The notes beneath the pieces were generated by a model, which was not told where the DNA came from, searched no databases, and saw only the letters and a program-made list of their open reading frames with translations. Positions 6,923-14,842 of a stretch of DNA of 19,464 nucleotides are shown piece after piece (position 1 is the stretch's first letter; every line of letters starts with the position of its first letter). The stretch comes from Desulfobulbus sp. (lineage in GTDB: Bacteria > Desulfobacterota > Desulfobulbia > Desulfobulbales > Desulfobulbaceae), in assembly GCA_011051825.1 (NCBI GenBank), contig DRKH01000435.1, positions 1 through 19,464 on the forward strand. Reading direction: 5' to 3'. The position numbers and the translations under genes are program-made.

Positions 6923-7191
6923 CGAAGATCCACCAGAGTAGCTCCCCAGGACCCGCCGTCCTCCCCGGCAATTTTAAAACCAGTTACATACTCAAGTCGT
7001 CCGAGAACCGCATGTACGGTCCGTCGCAGCGTACCGGTCCCCTTGCCGTGGATAATGCGTATCTGCAGAATGCCCAGCTTTCTGCACTCCTGCAGGTAAT
7101 CCGGCACCAGCTCTTTGACCTCGGCCGGTCGGAAACAGTGCAGGTCCAGGATGCCGTCAATGGGCAGAATGATCGGTTCATTCGGGTCCAT
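6919..7191 (-). CDS. Stand-alone Smr-domain protein
   Basis: This 90-residue protein is a single Smr domain, as in the C terminus of MutS2 and in YdaL/SmrA-type proteins; Smr domains act on or bind nucleic acid, often as endonucleases. The hallmark motifs are LDLH at 15-18, HGKGTG at 48-53 and GG-WGATLVDL near 79-89. An ATG at 7278 would add 29 residues, but the GGAGAG ribosome site at 7196-7201 favours 7191, which starts just before the domain. The stop codon TAA at 6919-6921 is the terminal GTAA of mobile element D, immediately after the last domain motif, so the original C terminus may have been slightly different. There is no MutS part in the window, so a recombination role is not implied. 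Confidence 0.92.
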   Translation of the reverse strand: MDPNEPIILPIDGILDLHCFRPAEVKELVPDYLQECRKLGILQIRIIHGKGTGTLRRTVHAVLGRLEYVTGFKIAGEDGGSWGATLVDLR

Positions 7192-7195
7192 TTTT

Positions 7196-7203
7196 CTCTC
7201 CGG
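7196..7203 (-). promoter_or_regulatory. Ribosome binding site fixing the Smr gene start
   Basis: CCGGAGAG on the minus strand lies 4 nt before ATG 7191. It decides that start over the upstream ATG at 7278, which has no such site. Confidence 0.7.
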
Positions 7204-7429
7204 AGGCTGGTTGGAGGTTTGTGAAATCTTGAGCTGGGTTTGCTTGCATTGAGTTGTAGGGATGTCTTTTAGGGGCATAACAGAAAGTTCAGAGCCTGAA
7301 TGTTTGAATGTAGTAATATTAACGGGTTATGATAACTGGCAGGGGCGTGCAGTTTTGGCAACCACCACAATTTTAGTTTTTGTTTTTCAATTTAAAAAAG
7401 ATGTATTCCCCATCCGGTTGATTGGCCTG

Positions 7430-8245
7430 TTAGCCCTTTATTTTTTCACTCGAAAATTTTTCCATTAACTTGTTTGATGCTTTGAGTATTTCTGCTGCTC
7501 TTTCCGTGTTTTCGTGGTCTGCTACGTTGCCTTTTTGCATTTCCTTGAGTGAGGTAAGTAATAAGGATTCAATTTCATCTAAAAGATAGTGAGTAACACG
7601 ATCGCCGTGTTGTTCTAAATATTCAGTTCGATCAGGCAGAACAATTTTTAAAAGCTCAACCATGTCCTTTGATTTGATTAAATTTTGTGAATTTTCAACG
7701 CCAATTTTGAGGAATTCAAATTTCATAATATTTATTGTGATTATAGACTCATAAGCATTGTAATATGCCCAAGATAGTGGCGATAGAAATGGGCGGGCTT
7801 TTGTAGCAGCCCCGAGGTTTATTTTTTTTGTGTCAAAGTCACCGCCCAGCATTTTGAAAATTTTGCGAAAATCAGGATTTTTTGACGCTTCTTCAAGGGT
7901 TGAATCATATTTCATGACTGCAATTATTGACGATATGAATTTTGCTTTTTTGAGTTCTGTAACCGATTCCCATACTTGCTCAATAGCCTGTAATTGTCTT
8001 TCATATAGCTTGGCTTGTCTGGACATTAGGCCAGACATTGCCCCATTTCTCAATGATTCGATGGTAGTTTCTTTTTGTCTCAGGTCTGATTTTAACTTTT
8101 CAAGTTTACTACTAAATTCGTTTTCTACACTTTTGGTTAATCGGGTAGAAATTAAGGCCCGGAAAAGCCAGAGGAATAGTGCTAATAGCGAAGTAGTGCT
8201 TAATGCGGGTATCCAGTTTGCTATATTCAAAAACGTTAAATCCAT
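7430..8245 (-). CDS. Orphan AT-rich gene: membrane-anchored coiled-coil protein of unknown function
   Basis: The reading frame encodes 271 residues from ATG 8245, or 294 from ATG 8314; neither start has a good ribosome site, and 8245 is chosen because it places the membrane segment at the N terminus. One hydrophobic helix (about residues 10-33, WIPALSTTSLLALFLWLFRA) is followed by a charged coiled coil (KLEKLKSDLRQKETTIESL) and a helical cytoplasmic part with no motif I recognise. Its base composition is clearly more AT-rich and its codon use more A/T-ended than the flanking genes, which suggests recent horizontal acquisition. It sits alone between Smr and lpxB with about 200 bp gaps on each side. 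Single-gene AT-rich insertions of this type are sometimes defence genes, but nothing in the sequence proves that. Confidence 0.75.
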   Translation of the reverse strand: MDLTFLNIANWIPALSTTSLLALFLWLFRALISTRLTKSVENEFSSKLEKLKSDLRQKETTIESLRNGAMSGLMSRQAKLYERQLQAIEQVWESVTELKKAKFISSIIAVMKYDSTLEEASKNPDFRKIFKMLGGDFDTKKINLGAATKARPFLSPLSWAYYNAYESIITINIMKFEFLKIGVENSQNLIKSKDMVELLKIVLPDRTEYLEQHGDRVTHYLLDEIESLLLTSLKEMQKGNVADHENTERAAEILKASNKLMEKFSSEKIKG

Positions 8246-8461
8246 TATTAAGCCCAATAAATTATTATCCAGAAATGGGATATCCTTTAGTCGAAGCCAA
8301 CTGGCCGACAGCATTTTTTTATGAGACCAGTTTTTCCAACCTTACCGGCCGGTTTTCGACAAAGCCTGCGAGGCAATGTAAAGTTGATGTTCTTCCCGAG
8401 GGTCTGTGATGAGCAGCTGCCGACTCGGGTTGAGAACCGGCAATGTGTTCTACGTCGCCGT

Positions 8462-9640
8462 TTAACTCTCGGCCAGCATTTCCAGGGCGATATCTGCAGC
8501 CCGGTCCGAGGCCCCGGGTTTTCCCAACCGCTCACGAACCTCTTGTAAGCCCATGAGGACTTCCCGGCGAGCCTGTTGATCCTGGAGCAGTGGTGCAAGT
8601 TGGTCGGCAATGGCTTGCGGGGTGACCTCATCCTGCAGCAGTTCAGGGATAATGCGCCGTCCCCCGATCAGGTTGACCAGCGAGAAAAACTCAACATTGC
8701 GGACCAGCAACCTGCCCAGGCGATAGGTTCGTGGAGAAACCCGGTAGGTGACCACGGTCGGGATGCCGAGAATGGCAAGCTCCAAAGTGACGGTGCCGGA
8801 GGCGGCGACCACGGCCGTACAGGCTCCCATCAGGTCGTAGCGGTTTTCATCAATGACCCGGATATCGAGCTGGTTTTCATATTCGGCCAGGCCGTTTTCC
8901 CTGAGCAGGGAAAGGGGGACCGTGGAGGCCCGGGGGAGAAGAAAGGTACAGTTTTTATCGATTCTGTCTGATACCCGTCCGGCCGCTGCCAGAAAATCGG
9001 GCAGCAGGTTACGGATCTCCTTGCTCCGTGACCCCGGCAGCAGGCCGATAATTGTATTGTCGGCGGCAAGAGCATGCTGTTCAAAAAAATCCTCCCTGGT
9101 CATGGTGGTCCGGACCCCATCCATCAAAGGATGGCCGACAAAGTCGACCGTAACTCCGTAACCGGCATAAAAGTCTTGTTCAAAGGGCAGGATCACCCCG
9201 ATCCGGTCGGCCAGTCGGCCGATTTTTCTGGTTCGTCCCTTGCGCCAGGCCCAGACCTGGGGGCTGATATAATAGAATATCGGGATGCCGAGTTTTTTTG
9301 CTTTTGCCGCCAGCAGGAGGTTGAAGTCGGGGTAGTCGATCAGGATAAGCAGATCCGGGGGGTCATTCTGCATGCGCTGGATCAGCGCTTTGCGGGCGGC
9401 AAGAATATCGCCGAGATGGCTGATGACCTCGGTGATACCGACAACCGCAAGCTTGGCGGCATCGTAAAGGATTTCCACTCCTGCTCCAGCAAGTGCATCT
9501 CCGCCCATGCCGCAGAAGGTGAGGGCGGGATTCCGGGCCAGCATGGCTCGGACCAGTCGGGCCCCATGCATATCACCGGAAGCCTCTCCGGTCACGATCA
9601 TGACCTGTTTTTTTCGCTCGGAAGGGAAGGGGCGCGTCAA
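8462..9640 (-). CDS. lpxB: Lipid-A-disaccharide synthase
   Basis: The 392-residue enzyme joins UDP-2,3-diacylglucosamine and lipid X to form the tetraacyl disaccharide 1-phosphate of lipid A, at the inner face of the inner membrane (GT19 glycosyltransferase family). The N-terminal GEASGD motif is at residues 18-23, with typical blocks further on: FYYISPQVWAWRKGR, VDFVGHPLMDG, LLPGSRSKEI and the C-terminal ASGTVTLELAILGIPTVV. The length is normal (E. coli about 382). The start is TTG at 9640, 6 nt after the oxidoreductase stop. The next ATG (9601) would remove most of the first beta strand before GEASGD, so TTG is preferred. It is downstream of the Gfo-type oxidoreductase in one operon. Confidence 0.96.
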   Translation of the reverse strand: MTRPFPSERKKQVMIVTGEASGDMHGARLVRAMLARNPALTFCGMGGDALAGAGVEILYDAAKLAVVGITEVISHLGDILAARKALIQRMQNDPPDLLILIDYPDFNLLLAAKAKKLGIPIFYYISPQVWAWRKGRTRKIGRLADRIGVILPFEQDFYAGYGVTVDFVGHPLMDGVRTTMTREDFFEQHALAADNTIIGLLPGSRSKEIRNLLPDFLAAAGRVSDRIDKNCTFLLPRASTVPLSLLRENGLAEYENQLDIRVIDENRYDLMGACTAVVAASGTVTLELAILGIPTVVTYRVSPRTYRLGRLLVRNVEFFSLVNLIGGRRIIPELLQDEVTPQAIADQLAPLLQDQQARREVLMGLQEVRERLGKPGASDRAADIALEMLAES

Positions 9641-9646
9641 GAGAGT

Positions 9647-10675
9647 CTACCTGTCGATTTCAGGCAGGTCGAGTCCGGAAAAGTTGGCATCAGCGCCGAG
9701 CATTTCCTCTACCCGTTCCCTGTTCTTTTTGATCTGATCAACAACCTCAAGGGCAATTGCCAGCACTCTTCTTCCTTCGATCCCGGAAACCACCGGCCTG
9801 GATCGTTTGCGGACATTGGTTACAAAGTCCCGGAGCTCAAGCTCAAGGGCATCCTGATCCGGGAACCCGTATTTGGAGATGTCGGGCAGCGGTTGATTGT
9901 TCTGAACGCCCTGCTTGAGCCGGATGGACATGACCTCTTTTTTGCTGAAGTCCACCGACAGGTACTGGCCCGGCTGAAAGATACGCATCCGCCGGATGTT
10001 GTCCATGGAAATCCGGCTGACCGTTACATTGGCGGTGCAGCCGTTTTCAAAGATAAGGCGGGCATTGGCAATATCGGTCAACGGGGTGATAACCGGCGCC
10101 CCGACCGTATGGATGGTCTGCAGCGGTGAGTCGATAATGGAGAGGATAATGTCGATGTCATGGATCATCAGATCCAGGATAACATCAACGTCCGTGCCCC
10201 GGTTTTTAAAGACCGATATCCGATGGGCTTCAATAAACAGCGGGTGGGTGAGCAGGGGCTGCATGGCCAGCACCGCAGGATTGAAACGTTCCAGGTGGCC
10301 GACCTGGAGGATCAGGTTTTTTTCATCGGCCAGTTCGATCAGTTCGTCCGCCTCGGCCAGAGTAGTGGTAAAGGGTTTTTCCACCAGCAGATCAACGGAC
10401 CGGGCAATACAGTCCTTTGCCACCTCATGGTGGTAACTGGTGGGAACCACGATACTGACCGCATCCACCTGCTCAAGCAGCAGGTGGTAGTCGGTGAAGG
10501 CTTTCGTCCCGCATTCGCCGGCGATCTGTTCGGCCCGGTCCGGGTCAAGATCAACAACCCCGACCAGTTGGACACCTTCCATGGCTGCGTACTTCTGGGC
10601 GTGAAAACGGCCCAGGTAGCCGACACCGATGACTCCCACTTTAATTTCTTTCACTTCTCTGCCCTTATGTTCCAT
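9647..10675 (-). CDS. Gfo/Idh/MocA-family NAD(P)-dependent oxidoreductase (possibly GnnA-like)
   Basis: The 342-residue protein has a Rossmann fold at the N terminus (GVIGVGYLG, 14-22), the catalytic EKP motif (E99-K100-P101), and GHLERFNP at 126-133, all usual for the family, plus a HDIDI segment near 177. It lies immediately upstream of lpxB. In several bacteria a family member, GnnA, oxidises the 3-OH of UDP-GlcNAc so that GnnB can install an amine, giving amide-linked lipid A. Position and type fit such a role, but no GnnB-like aminotransferase or lpxA is in the window, so the specific role is inference. ATG 10675 has no ribosome site; GTG at residue 8, preceded by AAGGGC, is a plausible alternative start. 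Confidence 0.92.
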   Translation of the reverse strand: MEHKGREVKEIKVGVIGVGYLGRFHAQKYAAMEGVQLVGVVDLDPDRAEQIAGECGTKAFTDYHLLLEQVDAVSIVVPTSYHHEVAKDCIARSVDLLVEKPFTTTLAEADELIELADEKNLILQVGHLERFNPAVLAMQPLLTHPLFIEAHRISVFKNRGTDVDVILDLMIHDIDIILSIIDSPLQTIHTVGAPVITPLTDIANARLIFENGCTANVTVSRISMDNIRRMRIFQPGQYLSVDFSKKEVMSIRLKQGVQNNQPLPDISKYGFPDQDALELELRDFVTNVRKRSRPVVSGIEGRRVLAIALEVVDQIKKNRERVEEMLGADANFSGLDLPEIDR

Positions 10676-10687
10676 GCTTGGATTGGA

Positions 10688-10903
10688 TTACTCTGTATCG
10701 TAATCATCGAATTCATCAAATTCGTCGAGATCAAGGCCCATCATGTCACTGGCCAGTTTAAGAAAAATGCCCAGGGACTGCGTCAGGTTATGGATTATCT
10801 CACTGTATTTTCTTTTTTCATCAAGATCTTTTGTCTTGGCCATTGCCTGTAGAGTTGCATGGAGTTCCTCGGAGAGAGACTCCATAAGCTGTTCGGGATC
10901 CAT
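10688..10903 (-). CDS. Small acidic helical protein of unknown function
   Basis: A 71-residue soluble protein that I do not recognise. It looks like two helices (residues 2-25 and 29-56) followed by a strongly acidic tail (DLDEFDEFDDYDTE). A good ribosome site (AAAGGAG) lies 6 nt before the ATG at 10903, and the stop is 12 nt before the oxidoreductase gene, so it is probably the first gene of the lpxB operon. The frame is intact and the start is well supported, which argues for a real gene despite its small size. Confidence 0.75.
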   Translation of the reverse strand: MDPEQLMESLSEELHATLQAMAKTKDLDEKRKYSEIIHNLTQSLGIFLKLASDMMGLDLDEFDEFDDYDTE

Positions 10904-11000
10904 TGTCTGCTCCTTTCTGTTAGAGGATATAATGAGTGTACATGCGTACGTTTATCCATCTGCACCCCGGCAGACGGAAAACAAAATTTCTGTGATTTTC

Positions 11001-11084
11001 AACCGCAAACCCCGAACTCAAAACTCAAAACTCCGAACTCAGAACTCAAAACTCCGAACTCAAAACTCAGAACTCAGAACTCAG
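11001..11084 (+). repeat. Heptamer microsatellite, 12 units of AACTC(A/C)(A/G)
   Basis: Twelve contiguous 7-bp units fill 11001-11084. The first two are degenerate (AACCGCA, AACCCCG), followed by ten units that are AACTCAA, AACTCAG or AACTCCG. The array ends 5 bp before the livF stop codon, in the gap between the livF 3' end and the small acidic gene. There are no spacers, so it is not a CRISPR. Copy number may vary between strains by slippage. Confidence 0.93.
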
Positions 11085-11089
11085 CATAC

Positions 11090-11797
11090 CTATATCCCGA
11101 GATACGCCTTTTGTACATCCTCGTTGGACAGCAGGGTCGAGGCCTTGTCATGGAGGGTGATTCTGCCTGTTTCAAGTACATAGCCCCGGTCTGCAACCTT
11201 GAGTGCAAGGTTGGCATTCTGTTCAACCAGAAAGATGGTTGTATTATGTTCCCGGTTTATTTTTTTAATAATATCAAAAATCTGCTTGGTCACAAGTGGG
11301 GCCAGTCCCATGGACGGTTCATCCAGCAGCAGCAGCTGCGGTCTTGCCATCAGGGCCCTGGAGATGGCAAGCATCTGCTGCTCCCCGCCGGACAGGTTGC
11401 CTCCGGGCTGATTCCGTCGTTTCTGTAGAATAGGAAAGAGGTCGTAAATATATGTAAGATCCTTTTCGATCTGTTTTTTGTCACTGCGAAGAAAGGCTCC
11501 CATGTCCAGGTTCTCGGCAACCGTCAAGTCGGGAAAGATATGGCGTCCTTCCGGGACCTGACAGATCCCCAGGCCCACAATTTTATTGGCGCTTAACTCG
11601 TGAATCGGTTTGCCCTTAAACAGGATCTCTCCGGTCCGTGGCGGAGCTATTCCGCTGATTGACATCAGGGTGGTGGATTTTCCGGCGCCATTTGCTCCGA
11701 TCAGGGTGATGATTTCTCCCTCTTCAACCCTGAGGCTGATATCATGCAGGGCCTGGATGTTGCCGTAGAAGGTGCTGATACTGTTGAGCTCAAGCAT
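11090..11797 (-). CDS. livF: Branched-chain amino acid ABC transporter ATPase
   Basis: The 235-residue cytoplasmic ATPase powers high-affinity uptake of leucine, isoleucine and valine together with LivG. Walker A is GANGAGKST (34-42), the ABC signature LSGGEQQ is at 135-141 and Walker B LLLLDEP at 155-161. The C-terminal EDVQKAYLG is typical of LivF. It is the last gene of livKHMGF; its start overlaps the livG stop by 8 bp (ATGCTTGA). The TAG stop lies only 5 bp from a heptamer array and no terminator hairpin is seen after it. Confidence 0.96.
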   Translation of the reverse strand: MLELNSISTFYGNIQALHDISLRVEEGEIITLIGANGAGKSTTLMSISGIAPPRTGEILFKGKPIHELSANKIVGLGICQVPEGRHIFPDLTVAENLDMGAFLRSDKKQIEKDLTYIYDLFPILQKRRNQPGGNLSGGEQQMLAISRALMARPQLLLLDEPSMGLAPLVTKQIFDIIKKINREHNTTIFLVEQNANLALKVADRGYVLETGRITLHDKASTLLSNEDVQKAYLGI

Positions 11798-12578
11798 CGT
11801 CTATGTCCTCGCCGAGATAGGCCTTGATGACTGCCGGATTGTTGCGGATCGCCTCGGGATCACCCTCGGCAATTTTCTTTCCATAGTCCATGACGAAAAT
11901 ATAATCAGACAGGCTCATGACCAGTTTCATGTCGTGTTCAATGAGCAGGATGGAGAGGCCGTCGTCACGGATGGTAGTGATCAGTTCATCAAGCTCATGT
12001 GTCTCCTGCGGGTTCATGCCTGCAGCCGGTTCATCGAGAAGGAGAAGAAGAGGATCGGTCGCCAGTGCCCGGGCTATCTCCAGGCGGCGCTGGGCACCAT
12101 AGGGCAGATTTTTAGCAAACTCGTCATGAAAGTCGTACAGACCGATTTTTTTCAGGATCGAGAGGCTGAGGGCCACGATTTCCTTTTCCTCCTGAACTGT
12201 TTTGCGGTTCCGGAAAATAGCACCCAGGACCTTGGCCCGGGTACGGCAGTGACGGCCGATCATCACATTTTCAAGTACGGTCATGTTGGGGAACAGCCTG
12301 ATGTTCTGAAAGGTCCGGGCCAGTCCATGCTGGGTCACTCTGTTGGGTTTTAATCCGTTTAAACGACTGGTTTTTCGACCCGGAGGGGTAAGCAGCAGTT
12401 CGCCCGCGGTGGGTTTGTATATGCCGGTCAGGCAGTTGAAAAAGGTGGTTTTGCCGGCACCGTTTGGGCCGATAAGGGCAACAATCTCACCTTGTTGTAC
12501 ACGCAGGTCCAGGTTGTCAAGGGCCCTGATGCCGCCGAAATCCATGGTCAGGCCGGTTATGTTGAGTAAGGGTTCCAT
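11790..12578 (-). CDS. livG: Branched-chain amino acid ABC transporter ATPase
   Basis: With the start at ATG 12578 the protein has 262 residues, close to the family's usual length. An upstream in-frame ATG at 12629 would overlap livM by 41 bp and adds residues not seen in LivG, so 12578, ten nt after the livM stop, is preferred. Walker A is GPNGAGKTT (37-45). The signature is the LivG-type LPYGAQRRLEIARAL in place of LSGGQ, and Walker B reads LLLLLDEPAAGMNP. The C-terminal end (KAYLGED) is usual. It pairs with LivF as the ATP-hydrolysing heterodimer on the LivH/LivM channel. Its stop overlaps the livF start, consistent with translational coupling. Confidence 0.95.
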   Translation of the reverse strand: MEPLLNITGLTMDFGGIRALDNLDLRVQQGEIVALIGPNGAGKTTFFNCLTGIYKPTAGELLLTPPGRKTSRLNGLKPNRVTQHGLARTFQNIRLFPNMTVLENVMIGRHCRTRAKVLGAIFRNRKTVQEEKEIVALSLSILKKIGLYDFHDEFAKNLPYGAQRRLEIARALATDPLLLLLDEPAAGMNPQETHELDELITTIRDDGLSILLIEHDMKLVMSLSDYIFVMDYGKKIAEGDPEAIRNNPAVIKAYLGEDIDDA

Positions 12579-12588
12579 GTCTTTTCGG

Positions 12589-13797
12589 TTATTCTTCAGG
12601 AATTGTATAGATACGGCGGACATTGGCAATGAGGCCCTGGGGGCGAAAGATCATCATTGTCACCAGGACGGCGCCGAAGGCAAGCATCCGATAGTCGGAA
12701 AACGCCCGTAAATATTCAGGCAGAAGAATCAGGATCAGAGCAGCGAGAATAACCCCGATGATCGACCCCATGCCGCCGAGAACAACGATACAGAGAATGA
12801 TGGCCGATTCGAGAAAGGTAAAACTGGCCGGATTGACAAAGGTGGTTTTGGCGGCAAAAAACACCCCGACCATTCCGGCCCAGGTGGCCCCGAGAGCAAA
12901 GGCCGTGAGCTTGGTCCGGGTCTTGTCGATCCCCATGGCCTGGCAGGCGATCTCGTCCTCGCGCAGGGCAAACCAGGCCCTGCCGATACGGGAGTTCTGC
13001 AACCGGTTGACCACGAATATGGTGAACAATACCATGCCGATCACCAGATAGTAGAGATAGGTGATGGATTGATCCAGCGACAGGTGCATGCCGAAGAGGC
13101 CGGGTCTGGGAATATTGGCTATCCCGCTGGGGCCCTGGGAAAAATCGTTCCAGTTCTCAAGGATCAGGCGGATGATCTCGCCAAAACCCAGGGTAACGAT
13201 GGCCAGATAGTCACCGCGGAGTCGCAGGACCGGGAAACCGAGCAGGATTCCGAAACTTGCGGCCAGCAGTCCGCCGATGGGCAGTACCGTCCAGAAACCA
13301 AGGCCGAAATGCAGGTTTAAAAGGGCATAGGAATAGGCGCCGACGGCATAAAACGCCACATAACCAAGATCCAGCAGACCCGCCACTCCAACCACGATAT
13401 TCAGGCCCAGGCCCAGAACAATGTACATCAGGGCCGTGACCATGATATTGGTCTGGTAGGTTGAAAAAATCCATGGAAAGACCAGGGCAAACAGGCCGAC
13501 TGCGATGAGAAAAGGGATGTAGATTCCCGGCTCTTTAAGGATGCGTCCGCTCCAGGCGGTACGTTCTTTGATCACTCCCTGTTTGATCCTTTTTTGACGG
13601 GAGAGCTGTCTGGCTTTATAGGCTTTAACGGCCAGGTAACAACTGAAACTGCCGAGCGCGATCCACAGCATGTTGAACCATCTCCAGGTTATCACCCGCT
13701 CTATCGGGTTGACCTTGATCACCAGCAGGGGGAAGGTCAGAAAGACAAACCAGAGACTGACCAGCAGTCCTTTTTGAATATCTTTTAAAGAAATCAT
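12589..13797 (-). CDS. livM: Branched-chain amino acid ABC transporter permease
   Basis: The 402-residue integral membrane protein is one of the two permease subunits of the Liv transporter. An N-terminal hydrophobic region of about 120 residues precedes the conserved permease core, which contains GLGLNIVVGVAGLLDLGYVAFYAVGAY (stretch begins near residue 129), a common LivM landmark. Later features are GDYLAIVTLGFGEIIRL and WFALREDEIACQAMGI, and GGMGSIIGV near the C terminus. The length is like E. coli LivM (about 425). It starts 57 bp after the livH stop, with no strong ribosome site. It acts with LivH in the inner membrane. Confidence 0.95.
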   Translation of the reverse strand: MISLKDIQKGLLVSLWFVFLTFPLLVIKVNPIERVITWRWFNMLWIALGSFSCYLAVKAYKARQLSRQKRIKQGVIKERTAWSGRILKEPGIYIPFLIAVGLFALVFPWIFSTYQTNIMVTALMYIVLGLGLNIVVGVAGLLDLGYVAFYAVGAYSYALLNLHFGLGFWTVLPIGGLLAASFGILLGFPVLRLRGDYLAIVTLGFGEIIRLILENWNDFSQGPSGIANIPRPGLFGMHLSLDQSITYLYYLVIGMVLFTIFVVNRLQNSRIGRAWFALREDEIACQAMGIDKTRTKLTAFALGATWAGMVGVFFAAKTTFVNPASFTFLESAIILCIVVLGGMGSIIGVILAALILILLPEYLRAFSDYRMLAFGAVLVTMMIFRPQGLIANVRRIYTIPEE

Positions 13798-13854
13798 GAG
13801 GTGTTTTTTTCTTCTGAAGACGTTGTAAATGCCTTGTCCTTTATCGGGCTTGGG

Positions 13855-14757
13855 TCAGACCTTTTCTATGGTTGCCTTGCCGAGGAGTCCGGCCGGTCGG
13901 AAGATCAGGATCAGGACCAGCAGGGAAAAGGCAAAGACATCTTCATAGTCGCTGGAGACATAGCCGGTGGCAAAGGCCTCGGTCAGTCCGAGAATAAAAC
14001 TGCCCAGAACCGCGCCGGGAATGGATCCGATACCGCCGAGTACTGCAGCCGTAAAGGCCTTGATCCCGGCAATGAAGCCGATGTAAAAGTTGATCTGGCC
14101 GATATGGGCGGCAATGAGCAGGCCGCCGATGGCGGCAAGTGCGGAACCGATGATAAAGGTGATGGATATGACGTTGTCGACGTTGATGCCGACCAGCATG
14201 GCCATCTTGCGATCCTGGGCCGTAGCCCGCATTGCCTTGCCGGTCCGGGTGAATTTGATCAGCCAGGTCAGCAGCAGCATGACCACGGCGGTGGTCACCA
14301 GGATGACAAGGTCGGAGGAACCGATGGTGGCGGCATAGGGCTCCATGAAGTCAAAGTCCGGAATCAGGGCCGGAAAGGGAAGAAAATCCGGGGTCTGTGC
14401 CAGCAGAACATAATTCTGCAGAAACATGGACATACCGATGGCCGAGATCAGCGGTGACAGTCGGGGTGCATTACGCAGGGGCTGGTAGGCGATTTTTTCT
14501 ACGGTATATCCATAGGCTGCAGCCCATATTGCCGAGGCAAGGAGGGTCAGGATGATGATGGCCGGTAATGGGAATCCAAAGATGGAGAGTACCGTGGAAA
14601 CGATCAGGGCGGTAAAGGCTCCGATCATGTAAATCTCGCCGTGGGCAAAATTAATCAGACCGATAATGCCATAGACCATGGTGTAGCCAAGGGCGATAAG
14701 TGCGTATATTGAGCCCCGGGTCAGGCCGCTGAAGAAGAGTTCTATAAAATAGTCCAT
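13855..14757 (-). CDS. livH: Branched-chain amino acid ABC transporter permease
   Basis: The 300-residue inner-membrane protein is the second Liv permease subunit. The N-terminal block GLTRGSIYALIALGYTMVYG (about residues 11-30) followed by NFAHGEIYMIGAF is the family signature. The middle contains the cytoplasmic coupling segment with RTGKAMRATAQDRKMA, and the C terminus has GGIGSIPGAVLGSF and a LIFRPAGLLG-type ending. The start is downstream of the terminator-like palindrome after livK, which probably lowers expression of the permease/ATPase genes relative to livK. No strong ribosome site is visible. Confidence 0.95.
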   Translation of the reverse strand: MDYFIELFFSGLTRGSIYALIALGYTMVYGIIGLINFAHGEIYMIGAFTALIVSTVLSIFGFPLPAIIILTLLASAIWAAAYGYTVEKIAYQPLRNAPRLSPLISAIGMSMFLQNYVLLAQTPDFLPFPALIPDFDFMEPYAATIGSSDLVILVTTAVVMLLLTWLIKFTRTGKAMRATAQDRKMAMLVGINVDNVISITFIIGSALAAIGGLLIAAHIGQINFYIGFIAGIKAFTAAVLGGIGSIPGAVLGSFILGLTEAFATGYVSSDYEDVFAFSLLVLILIFRPAGLLGKATIEKV

Positions 14758-14781
14758 ATAATCAGCTTACACTGTTTCAGC

Positions 14782-14820
14782 AAAAAAAAACATCCGGTAC
14801 GGTTCGAACCGTACCGGATG
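14782..14820 (-). terminator. Intrinsic terminator-like palindrome after livK
   Basis: A perfect 30-bp inverted repeat fills 14791-14820 (CATCCGGTACGGTTC and its complement). On the minus strand it is followed directly by nine T residues (14782-14790). It lies between the livK stop and livH. As the four downstream genes follow in the same direction, it most likely acts as a partial terminator or an mRNA 3'-end stabiliser that lets the binding protein be made in excess. Confidence 0.9.
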
Positions 14821-14842
14821 CAAAATATTGTTGTCGAAGACG

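Noticed and set aside
7262..7468. Plus-strand 68-residue hydrophobic reading frame
   Set aside because: It lies in AT-rich sequence, overlaps the end of the minus-strand gene and lacks a ribosome site; likely chance.
7232..7470. Possible integron attC site after the AT-rich gene (GGCTAAC next to its stop and GTTATGC about 160 nt further on the minus strand)
   Set aside because: The spacing is too long, the inner boxes and hairpin symmetry are not convincing, and there is no integrase or second cassette.
11001..11084. CRISPR-like array
   Set aside because: The units are 7 bp and contiguous, with no spacers and no cas genes nearby.
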